Assembly (NCBI GenBank): GCA_015232575.1
Contig: JADFZL010000007.1
Coordinates: forward strand, 1-64,000
Length of the DNA stretch: 64,000 bases
Reading direction: 5' to 3'
Source: Candidatus Rifleibacteriota bacterium
GTDB lineage: Bacteria; Muiribacteriota; Ozemobacteria; Ozemobacterales; Ozemobacteraceae
Positions 42,578 to 50,106 of this stretch are shown piece after piece. The notes under the pieces are model-generated. The model did not search any database. It saw only the letters and a program-made list of their open reading frames with translations, and was not told where the DNA came from. Position 1 is the stretch's first letter. Every line of letters starts with the position of its first letter. Both the position numbers and the translations under genes were made by a program.

Positions 42578-45007
42578 ATGAATAGAATAGCAATTACAGG
42601 CGTTGGAATGGTAACTCCATCGGGGAACGAAAATACTGAAATATCAGCTTCTCTGATTAAAGGAAAGGCTGAATTTACTACTTCGAAGCGTTTTTTGAGT
42701 GAAGCATTCTTTTGCAGCAAGTGCGCACAGGTTCCTGATTTCAATCCGGAAAAATATGTTAACGATGTAAAAAGCCTTCGCCTGATGAATCATGACTCAA
42801 TATTTGCTGTGGTTGCCGCCCGTCTTGCTGTTACAGATTCTGGAATGATTGCCGGAAAACACTATCGGGCCCAGGACATCGCCCTTTACGGTGCGACCGG
42901 ACTTGCTGGAATTACCCTTGATGAAGTTTTTCCGCTGATAAGGCATTCTGTGGGTGCTGATGGGAAGTTTGATCCAAAGGCTTTTGGAGAAAGCGCCCTT
43001 CACAAAGTTCGGCCAACACTTAGTTTTAAAATATTAAGCAATATGCCTCTCTGCTTTGTTTCCATCAACGAGGGAATTATGGGCGAAAACGCGGTATATA
43101 ACCCGTGGGAAGGGCAGGGCGTTCAGGCGATACTGGCTGGTTGCAGAGCCATTCTTTCAGGTGCTGCCGAGTGCGCACTTGTTGGCGGATGTGATGTTAA
43201 AGCACATGAACTTGGCTTTATAAGCCTTCAGCAGCAGGGTGTACTTGATTCCTGGAAAGAAAAAAACAAAGGCTGTGTCCCCGGAGAAGGTGCTGCATTT
43301 CTTCTTCTTGAACGGGAAGATTCTGCAAAGCGTAGAAATGCAAGAATTCATGCAGTAATTGAAGGGATTACCTCGTTTTCAACCGAAGAGCAGTTGTACA
43401 ATTTTGTAAAATCAAATCTTTCCTCTGAAGCTTCAATTAAGCTGGTGGTTTCCTCTGAAGACGGAAACTCATGCTATGAAGAATTCGAAAATGTTGTCTT
43501 GAAAAAGCTGCAGATTGAAAATTGTAGAAAAATTGTTCCCAAGCTTACTCTGGGAAATCTTTTTGCCGCTTCAGCCGCAATTCAGACTGGAGCAGGGGCA
43601 CTTGCTGTTTCCGAATCGCTTGATTCCCGCGAAAAAACGCTTGTTTTCAGCATGAATCATGGCAGCGGAAAGGCAGCTTTTATTCTTGGAAAACCAGATG
43701 AAACAATCGTCCCGGCAATAAGCAGCCCGGCAAGGAGAAGAGTCGTAGTTACCGGCAAAGGTATTGTTAGTCCGATTGGAAATTCTGTTGAAGAATACTG
43801 GAAAAGTGCCGTGTCTGGAATTTCAGGCGTTTCTCAAATCTCATTGTTCGATATTTCCTCATTTCCTATTAAAATAGGTGGTGAAGTAAAAGCTTTTAAT
43901 TTCGAATCTATCTGGAAAGAATTTCCGGGGACCTCACGGGAAAGGGATAGAAAGGTCTTCTTTGGACTTTCAGCAGCCAGAGAAGCTCTTCTTGATGCAC
44001 ACCTTATTTCGTCGAACAGTATTACAGATTCTCTGAAAAAAGCCGTTTTGCTAGTAGGAGTCAGCCTTGAAGTATTCTATCTGGAGGACGTAATTTCTTT
44101 TGTTCATTCCCAGATTCCGGGAAAAAGTTTTGCAAAGGAATATCTTGAGTATGCTTCCCTGAGTGGAACATCCCTCCAGACGCCATTAGACAGGATAAGT
44201 AAAATTCTCGGAGATCACTATGGCATTGGCGGCGGGCTTGTGACAAACTGTTCAGCGTGTGCTGCCGGTTCTCAGGTCATTGGGGAAGCTTTTCAACGAA
44301 TTAGAAATGGCGAAACAGATATCGCACTTGCCGGAGCTGCCGACAGTATGCTGAATCCGCTCGGACTAGGTGGCTTCAGCCTTCTGAGAGCTTTATCCCC
44401 GGGAAATGAAGGGCCTGAAAAGGCATGCAGACCTTTCGATGTAAGCCGCGATGGAACAGTGCTTTCTGAAGGTTCCGGGTTTCTTGTTCTTGAGGAATTG
44501 AATTCTGCGCTTGCGCGTGGCGCGAAAATATATGCTGAAATCCTCGGATATGGATCATCACTTGATGCATTCAGAGTTTCAGATCCCGATCAGGATGGCA
44601 AGGGTGCAGTTTTGTGCATGAGAAAAGCCCTTTCTGATGCCAGATTGACACCCGAAGAAATCGACTGCGTCAATGCTCATGGAACCGGTACTCCGAAAAA
44701 TGATATTGTAGAAACAATGGCAATAAAAGAGGTTTTCGGAAAACGCGCGTACAATATGCCGGTTCATTCACTCAAATCAATGACCGGACATATAATTGCT
44801 GCGAGCGGTGCAGTTGAGGCCGTGGCAGCAGTAATGACGCTTTTGCGCGGTGAAATTCCGCCGACGATAAACCTTGAAAACCCTGACCCTTTGTGCGACC
44901 TCGATTATGTGCCGGCGAAATTAAGATCATTCACCGGAAACAAAATCATCTCAAATTCATTTGCTTTCGGTGGACAAAATGCATCAATAATCTTTTCCCG
45001 CTATTAA
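42578..45007 (+). CDS. Tandem ketosynthase: inactive KS-beta-like domain fused to active KS
   Basis: The 809-residue protein has two FabF-like beta-ketoacyl-ACP synthase domains. The first (1 to about 385) lacks the active cysteine: where ACxSG is expected it has NPWEGQGVQAI. The second (about 387-809) has Cys561 in CSACAAG, His in NAHGTGTPKND and His in KSMTGHIIAASGA, so it should be catalytic. This is a fused counterpart of the KS-alpha/chain-length-factor heterodimer with the inactive half first. It would elongate an acyl chain of special length. It follows the tetraether-synthase-like gene by 5 bases and a FabZ-like gene lies in the same region. No acyl carrier protein gene is seen. Confidence 0.88.
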   Translation: MNRIAITGVGMVTPSGNENTEISASLIKGKAEFTTSKRFLSEAFFCSKCAQVPDFNPEKYVNDVKSLRLMNHDSIFAVVAARLAVTDSGMIAGKHYRAQDIALYGATGLAGITLDEVFPLIRHSVGADGKFDPKAFGESALHKVRPTLSFKILSNMPLCFVSINEGIMGENAVYNPWEGQGVQAILAGCRAILSGAAECALVGGCDVKAHELGFISLQQQGVLDSWKEKNKGCVPGEGAAFLLLEREDSAKRRNARIHAVIEGITSFSTEEQLYNFVKSNLSSEASIKLVVSSEDGNSCYEEFENVVLKKLQIENCRKIVPKLTLGNLFAASAAIQTGAGALAVSESLDSREKTLVFSMNHGSGKAAFILGKPDETIVPAISSPARRRVVVTGKGIVSPIGNSVEEYWKSAVSGISGVSQISLFDISSFPIKIGGEVKAFNFESIWKEFPGTSRERDRKVFFGLSAAREALLDAHLISSNSITDSLKKAVLLVGVSLEVFYLEDVISFVHSQIPGKSFAKEYLEYASLSGTSLQTPLDRISKILGDHYGIGGGLVTNCSACAAGSQVIGEAFQRIRNGETDIALAGAADSMLNPLGLGGFSLLRALSPGNEGPEKACRPFDVSRDGTVLSEGSGFLVLEELNSALARGAKIYAEILGYGSSLDAFRVSDPDQDGKGAVLCMRKALSDARLTPEEIDCVNAHGTGTPKNDIVETMAIKEVFGKRAYNMPVHSLKSMTGHIIAASGAVEAVAAVMTLLRGEIPPTINLENPDPLCDLDYVPAKLRSFTGNKIISNSFAFGGQNASIIFSRY

Positions 45008-45030
45008 AAATTCATTGCCATGAACTTAAG

Positions 45031-45088
45031 GTCCCAATGGTGTGAGATCTGATAAATGCCAGATTTCTTCCTTCGGTCGAAATGACAG
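45031..45088. repeat. Dispersed palindromic repeat, family 1, copy 4
   Basis: TGTGAGATCTGATAAATG and CTTCGGTCGAAATGACA match copy 1 (18239), including the GATCTGATAAATG spacer. It lies just downstream of the ketosynthase gene. Confidence 0.75.
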
Positions 45089-45166
45089 GATTGGAATTCT
45101 GAAAGCTTAAGTTGGCGCCTATGAAGTTAAGGGTGAGGATTAACAATGTACAGAGGCATATAAATT

Positions 45167-45781
45167 ATGAAACAATCTGACGAAATTATTGAAAAATCCG
45201 ATTCAATTCAAATTTATGGTAATCGCCGATATACCGATCTTAACGAAGCCATAAGAGCATTTGCTGAGTTCAGAAAAACCGATTGTACGTCGAGAGTTTT
45301 TGAATTTCAGGGAAGCGGTAAATATCCGATTGATACTTGTTTCTGTTGGCAGGAGTACAATTCTTTTACCGGATCTCTGAAAGCGTCGGCCAGGTTTTCG
45401 CTGCTTACTCTGTCATATAATCTTCCCTTTTCAAATTTGAAAAGCTTTCTGCTGCGCCTTTTCGGAGCGAAGATTCACAAATCAGCGTATTTTTCACCAC
45501 GCATATTCGTTGACACATTATATCCCGATCTTTTAACCATCGGAAAAGGTACGCTTATTGGTACAAATTGTGAGATTGGATTGCACGAACATACCGGTAA
45601 CCTTTTTCGAATCGGAAAAGTTGAAATCGGTGAAGGAGTGACAGTTGGTGCCTGTTCGCGCATACGATGCGGGGTTAAAATTGGTGATTTCGCGCAGATT
45701 GCCGGTGCAGCATTTGTCATGCGTGATGTTCCGCCGCATTCTGTTGTTATTGGCAACCCCGGCCGAATAGTGAGAAGGTGA
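45167..45781 (+). CDS. Left-handed beta-helix acyl/acetyltransferase
   Basis: The 204-residue protein has an N-terminal helical part and a C-terminal hexapeptide-repeat helix (IHKSAYFSPRI, LTIGKGTLIGTNCEIGLHEH, IGEGVTVGACSRIRCGVKIGDFAQIAGAAFV) ending with the usual DVPPHSVVIGNPGRIV cap. These enzymes transfer acetyl or acyl groups from CoA or ACP to sugars and similar acceptors. A His in the coil (GLHEHTG) could be catalytic. It ends 4 bases before the next radical SAM gene, so the two are coupled. The acceptor is unknown; lipid or glycan decoration is the simplest idea. Confidence 0.78.
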   Translation: MKQSDEIIEKSDSIQIYGNRRYTDLNEAIRAFAEFRKTDCTSRVFEFQGSGKYPIDTCFCWQEYNSFTGSLKASARFSLLTLSYNLPFSNLKSFLLRLFGAKIHKSAYFSPRIFVDTLYPDLLTIGKGTLIGTNCEIGLHEHTGNLFRIGKVEIGEGVTVGACSRIRCGVKIGDFAQIAGAAFVMRDVPPHSVVIGNPGRIVRR

Positions 45782-45785
45782 AAAA

Positions 45786-46808
45786 ATGATTATTCCCGCC
45801 AAATTACTTGTACATCTTATAACATCTGCACTTGGCAGAAAAACGTTTCATTTCCCGCTTGGAATATATGTTTACCTGACATTTTCATGTAATCTGCGCT
45901 GCTCATATTGTGACGGCGGAAGTGGATACAAGTTTCCTGAAATGAATGACAGCGGATTGTCTCATCAGGAATGGCGAAGAATATTTCAGAAACTGTCGGC
46001 GTATTCTGATATCCTTATGCTTTCAGGCGGCGAACCTCTCTTATATAAGGATTTTGAAGCTGTTATCAAACACGCACGGGAAGCAGGGTTTAAGTTTATT
46101 TCACTTAATACAAACGGGCTTTTACTGACTCCAGAAATTGCACGCTCAGTTGATGCGGTAATTATAAGCCTTGACAGTCTGGACCGCGAAAAATCGGATC
46201 AGATATGGCACAGGAAAGGTGCGACAGAAAAAGTTCTTGAGGTTATTGAAAAAACAGCATTAATGGGGCACCCGAGTCTGCTTGTTAACAGTGTAATTCT
46301 TCCGGAAAACATCAATGATGTTGCGGAAATACTTGAATTTTGCAGGAAGCTCAATATTGCTTTCTCAGCTGGACCAGCTCTTCAGAAAACCCGCCTTCAC
46401 AGCGGCCTTTTCGGAAACAGTGATTATTCTGGATTGATAGAAAAAATTCTTGCTGCAAAGAAAAATGGCCAGCGTATTGCCGCAACAATAGATTATCTTA
46501 AGGGATTAAAGCGCAACGCAAAATTCGACTGCCATCCACAACTGATCTGGAGAATATATCCAAACGGTGATCTTGTTTTTCCATGCAGCAGAATGAACCG
46601 AACAATTGGAAACCTTCTGACTGAAGATCCAATAAGTCTTTTTAAAAAGGAATCCGGCGGCGACTTTTTTTCGCTTAACTGCTCTGAAAATTGCCCGCTG
46701 TCATGCTACATGGACGTTTCATTCATGCTGAAACGCCCCCTCTCTCTCCTGCGAGAAGGCCTTTTCCGCCTTAAAACATTCTCATCCGGCCACCGAATGA
46801 TGTACTAA
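45786..46808 (+). CDS. Radical SAM protein with C-terminal SPASM-like cysteines
   Basis: The 340-residue enzyme has the motif C35-x3-C39-x2-C42 (SCNLRCSYCDGG), LSGGEPLLYKDF, LNTNG and VIISLDSLD. A C-terminal cysteine set (FPCSRMNRTIGNLL, then NCSENCPLSC) is likely to hold extra iron-sulfur clusters. It resembles enzymes of lipid or glycan modification (HpnH-like) as well as SPASM proteins; I cannot separate these by eye. It is coupled to the acyltransferase upstream and is the second of three radical SAM enzymes in 8 kb. Confidence 0.78.
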   Translation: MIIPAKLLVHLITSALGRKTFHFPLGIYVYLTFSCNLRCSYCDGGSGYKFPEMNDSGLSHQEWRRIFQKLSAYSDILMLSGGEPLLYKDFEAVIKHAREAGFKFISLNTNGLLLTPEIARSVDAVIISLDSLDREKSDQIWHRKGATEKVLEVIEKTALMGHPSLLVNSVILPENINDVAEILEFCRKLNIAFSAGPALQKTRLHSGLFGNSDYSGLIEKILAAKKNGQRIAATIDYLKGLKRNAKFDCHPQLIWRIYPNGDLVFPCSRMNRTIGNLLTEDPISLFKKESGGDFFSLNCSENCPLSCYMDVSFMLKRPLSLLREGLFRLKTFSSGHRMMY

Positions 46809-47097
46809 ATTCCCGTTTGCGGAGAGGAAAATAGCAGGAATTCCGGGGAAAAATTTATTACTTATTTTTGTCACATTTGCAAGTGCGAAATTCCAGCAGT
46901 TGGGTGATGAAAAAATGCCAATTGTTGATTCATTGAAAATTGGAAAAACTTGGAAAGGCCCATTATTAAACGGAAAATAGATGTTCCAGCGGAGTGGCAT
47001 CTGATTTGCTTTGTTATAACAGGTTGATCTAGTTTATTCCAAAAGTTTGTGCATTCTTATCTTGAATTACCATTTAATAAGGAAAGAAGGAATTAGC

Positions 47098-47421
47098 ATG
47101 AAAAAGAACATTGGTAAACTCTCTCTGGCTTCAGCAGGACTTTTCACTCTTTTCTCTACATTCAATTCCGCCCCGGGATTGGCAGAAAATATGAACAGCG
47201 ATATGTCTGTGGAGCGTCCCAATAGTATATCCATTCCGGTTCTTCAGTCAAAATCCGGCAAATTAACTGGAATTCTTGCTTCTTTGAACATCGAAGCAAA
47301 AAATGGAATTTTGGCTGAATACGCCAAATGCCATGCTAAAACCCATGATAAGGTGAGCGGTGGTATTGGTGGAGCTGGTGGTGGTTACGAGAAGTCCCAT
47401 TCAAAAGAACATAACTGCTAG
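47098..47421 (+). CDS. Candidate RiPP precursor: exported peptide with duplicated Y-x-K-[CS]-H-x-K-x-H motif
   Basis: The 107-residue protein has an AAGGA-led ATG and a signal-like N-terminus (1-30). A conserved-looking middle (IPVLQSKSGKLTGILASLN) follows. The C-terminal part has two ten-residue repeats, YAKCHAKTHD (75-84) and YEKSHSKEHN (97-106), separated by a Gly-rich linker (GGIGGAGGG) and ending in Cys107. The Y-x-K and H-x-K triplets are of the kind closed into cyclophanes by radical SAM peptide maturases. A maturase of that type is encoded 540 bases downstream. I recognise no named family. An alternative is a metal-binding exported peptide. Confidence 0.65.
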   Translation: MKKNIGKLSLASAGLFTLFSTFNSAPGLAENMNSDMSVERPNSISIPVLQSKSGKLTGILASLNIEAKNGILAEYAKCHAKTHDKVSGGIGGAGGGYEKSHSKEHNC

Positions 47422-47559
47422 TCAATAGGCACTGACGAATTTTGTGGTGATAATTTTCTACAAAGAAACCTGGAATTATATTTGAAATTTCTTACCATAA
47501 AATTCAAATATGACTAAAGACTAGTAATGATTCTGCCTCTCAAGTAGTTATTATAATTG

Positions 47560-47592
47560 CGGGTGAGGAATTCTTTTTCGAATCCTCACCCG
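47560..47592 (+). terminator. Hairpin after candidate precursor gene
   Basis: Arms of 13-14 bases pair with a single bulge around a T-rich loop. There is no clear T-tract after it, so it is a partial terminator or mRNA-protecting structure by inference. Confidence 0.5.
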
Positions 47593-47663
47593 GGGATTTA
47601 ACTCCTAAACGCTTGCTGGTATCTGGTTATACTAAAAACTAAGCACACAAAAACTTGAATATG

Positions 47664-47727
47664 TGGTCATTTTGAGCGTTAACTTTGGGGTGTGCAGCGG
47701 TATTTCTCCCTTCGGTTGAAATGACAT
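47664..47727. repeat. Dispersed palindromic repeat, family 1, copy 5
   Basis: TGGTCATTTTGAGCG at one end and CCCTTCGGTTGAAATGACA at the other correspond to copies 1, 2 and 4, with more changes in the middle. Confidence 0.65.
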
Positions 47728-47963
47728 AGTAGAAATTCTGGTGCTTAAATCTCCTTTATTAAGATTTGCTGTACTAAGTTAAGCTCATTAGCAAAATTGT
47801 TCTCCCGTTAAGCCGCTAATGGATCTAGTTGTACAATTCAAAAATGGCGACTAAGTATCTTTTTAGAGTTCGTTTTGAATCACAAATAGTCAAATTGGCT
47901 AATTATGCAACAAGATCACACCCTGCCAATGGGTAATTGCTGAAAAAAATGAAAGAGAAAAAA

Positions 47964-49163
47964 ATGAACCCTCTTCAAACAAAAGCTCTGGAGTCATTCC
48001 TGGATGACTGGACTATCAGCAGTCTCTTATTGAAGGTAACCAACCTCTGCTGTTTCAAATGCAGCTACTGTTTTTGGTTCAGGGACGCAAAGGTACTCAA
48101 GAAGCCCGCCACTCTCTCTCTCGACCTCGAAGAAATACTCTTGAACCGCCTTGAGGAGCATATTCGAAGTCATAAGCTGGAACGGTTTCAGGTCACTCTT
48201 CACGGCGGAGAGCCGCTTCTCTTTGGATATAACCGCCTGGCTGCACTTCTTCAGAAATTTCGTGATCTTGCTGAGCGTCTTAATTGCAAGATTCCCATAA
48301 GTTTGCAAACAAATGGGTATCTTCTTGACGAACGGTTCGCAGATCTCTTCCTGACCTATAAAGTATCCATTGGAATAAGTCTTGATGGGCCCGCTGAAAC
48401 ACATAACAGGAATAGAAAAGGTATGAATGGTGAAGATACCTTTGAACGCGTGGTTAAAGGTGTCCGCCTCCTGCAGAGGAAGAATGTTCCGTTTGGTGTA
48501 CTGGGAGTTTGTAACCCACAGGCTGATCCAGTGCCAATTATGAAATTCTTTGCTGACGAAATGGGTCTTGATTGCTATGATATCATGATACCAGACATTA
48601 CTCATGACGATCCGAAAGAAGAAATCTCTGAATTTTACATTCGCGCATTCGATTATTGGTCCGAGCATCAGGCAGAAAAAGGCGTCGAGTTTCGCTTTTT
48701 AAAGACTATTATTGGCAGTCTCTTTGGACTTCCTTCCCGATCGGAGGCTATTGGGTTCGGGCCTATGTCGGTGATAACTATGGAGACTGACGGTGTTCTA
48801 ACTTCCACTGATACTCTAAGGATATGCGGAGAAGAGTCCGTTGTTTCAGATCTGAATATTCGAACAACCCGACTGGATGATATCAAAAAAGACAACATGG
48901 TGCGATGGATCATAGGCGAGTCTATGACCTTAAATCCGTCATGCGTTTCCTGCAAGTTCAACATGGCCTGCGGCGGTGGATATCTACCTCATCGATTTAG
49001 CCGGAAAACTGGAAACTTCCAACAAAAAAGCGTCTATTGCGAAGATTTGTACAAAATCTTGTCACATATTGCAGATTGTCTTGAGGCGGATGTGGTTTGC
49101 GAAGACCAGGAAGTTCCCCTTCCAGACGAAGGTGAATCCAATCCACAGGACGCAGTTGCATAA
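47964..49163 (+). CDS. Radical SAM/SPASM peptide maturase, cyclophane-forming type
   Basis: The 399-residue enzyme starts its domain at LLLKVTNLCCFKCSYCFW (cluster motif C29-x3-C33-x2-C36), then LHGGEPLLFG, LQTNGYLLD and GISLDGPAETHNRNR. A C-terminal SPASM-type part has CVSCKFNMACGGGYLPHRFS and VYCEDLYKILSHI. The CGGGYxPHR and VYCxDL block is typical of peptide-modifying maturases of the FxsB/GrrM/AmcB kind that join an aromatic ring to a nearby side chain. Start ATG 47964 follows AAAGAG; upstream TTG 47937 is possible. It is probably the partner of the peptide gene at 47098. Confidence 0.82.
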   Translation: MNPLQTKALESFLDDWTISSLLLKVTNLCCFKCSYCFWFRDAKVLKKPATLSLDLEEILLNRLEEHIRSHKLERFQVTLHGGEPLLFGYNRLAALLQKFRDLAERLNCKIPISLQTNGYLLDERFADLFLTYKVSIGISLDGPAETHNRNRKGMNGEDTFERVVKGVRLLQRKNVPFGVLGVCNPQADPVPIMKFFADEMGLDCYDIMIPDITHDDPKEEISEFYIRAFDYWSEHQAEKGVEFRFLKTIIGSLFGLPSRSEAIGFGPMSVITMETDGVLTSTDTLRICGEESVVSDLNIRTTRLDDIKKDNMVRWIIGESMTLNPSCVSCKFNMACGGGYLPHRFSRKTGNFQQKSVYCEDLYKILSHIADCLEADVVCEDQEVPLPDEGESNPQDAVA

Positions 49164-49258
49164 TCTGTTTGATTTTTGTTGATATCATGGAGACTTTCTG
49201 ATAGTATTTTTTCGTTGATTATGACGAATCATTATAATGGATTTTAATAGGTTATAAA

Positions 49259-49729
49259 ATGCGCTTTTTCTTGATTGATCGGATTACAAAGTGGGTTGTT
49301 TGTGAGGAAGCCAGGGCTGTTAAGAATATTTCGCTGAGCGAAGATTTCTTTAATGACCATTTTCCCAGAAGACCCGTCATGCCTGGAGTTCTTATACTCG
49401 AGGGAATGGCACAACTTGCCGGCTTGCTTGTCGAAGCAAGTCTGAAGGAAAAATTCGGAATTAATGCCAAGGCAGTAGTTTCGATAATTGAACGTGTCAA
49501 GTTCAGGGACATGGTAAAACCCGGAGATACACTCAATTACACTGCCACTTTACTTTCGTTGAATGAGGTGGCTGGCAAGGCAAAGGTTGAAGCGCATCGC
49601 GATGGACGCCTGCTTACTAATTCTGAAATGATATTTTCATTCAAGAATATTGACGATCCGAAACTTGACGAATGGCGCTCAAAACTCATGAATATCTGGA
49701 TGTCACAGGATAATCAGACCTCACAGTAA
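49259..49729 (+). CDS. FabZ-like 3-hydroxyacyl-ACP dehydratase
   Basis: The 156-residue hotdog-fold protein carries the FabZ block HFPRRPVMPGVLILEGMAQ with H34 and E48 as the catalytic pair at the normal distance. FabZ removes water from 3-hydroxyacyl-ACP in fatty-acid elongation. The C-terminal 30 residues extend beyond the usual FabZ end. With the tandem ketosynthase 4.2 kb upstream and the tetraether-synthase-like protein, it suggests a dedicated acyl pathway interrupted by the peptide locus, though it could also serve general fatty-acid synthesis. Confidence 0.85.
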   Translation: MRFFLIDRITKWVVCEEARAVKNISLSEDFFNDHFPRRPVMPGVLILEGMAQLAGLLVEASLKEKFGINAKAVVSIIERVKFRDMVKPGDTLNYTATLLSLNEVAGKAKVEAHRDGRLLTNSEMIFSFKNIDDPKLDEWRSKLMNIWMSQDNQTSQ

Positions 49730-50106
49730 AGCTGCGAAAAAAAAGGTACTGTGGTATTGTTACTGACAAAAGATTGAACTCACACAGAGAAATACGGAGT
49801 TTTTTAATCTATATATCAACGTTCATTGAAGAGTTCCTAATCTTTTTTGGTATAAATACTCGAATTTCCGCTTTATGTTTCATTCCCGCAGCGAGCATGT
49901 TAACCTATGGAGAGGCTTTTAAACCGTTGCAACAATGCTGCTTTTATGAAAAAATATACTATTTCGTAAAAATGCCCCTTGAAAGTATCAATCATTTATT
50001 TCACTCCTTCGAGGCAATAATATAAACAGGCATAGAAACGTTCCGGTTTTCTGATAAAAAACCCTCTCCCGGCGTTGCCGCGGGAGAGGGTGTAGAGTGT
50101 GATTGT
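49730..50106. other. Gap with a CCCTCTCCC palindrome
   Basis: About 375 AT-rich bases. An open frame at 49774-50025 has no ribosome site and no family match. At 50062-50090 lies the second CCCTCTCCC/GGGAGAGGG palindrome, just beyond the stop of the convergent leftward gene, where it may help termination. Confidence 0.5.
50062..50090. repeat. Palindrome CCCTCTCCCG/CGGGAGAGGG, copy 2
   Basis: Ten-base arms 50062-50071 and 50081-50090 enclose GCGTTGCCG-type loop. The same arms and TTGCCG loop occur upstream of dnaN (18344-18373). Confidence 0.65.

Larger units (their letters stand above)
47422..47963. other. Leader between candidate precursor and maturase
   Basis: About 540 bases hold a hairpin at 47560-47592 (CGGGTGAGGAATTC, loop TTTT, complementary arm with one bulged A) and a copy of dispersed palindrome family 1 at 47664-47727. 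The hairpin could cut transcription so that precursor is made in excess over enzyme, a common arrangement in peptide natural-product loci. No gene is seen. Confidence 0.5.

Noticed and set aside
46809..47097. Open frame between the second radical SAM gene and the candidate peptide
   Set aside because: Open for about 50 codons but without a suitable start codon, ribosome site or recognisable motif; could be a remnant but cannot be supported.
49774..50025. Possible 83-residue protein
   Set aside because: No ribosome site and composition typical of AT-rich intergenic DNA.
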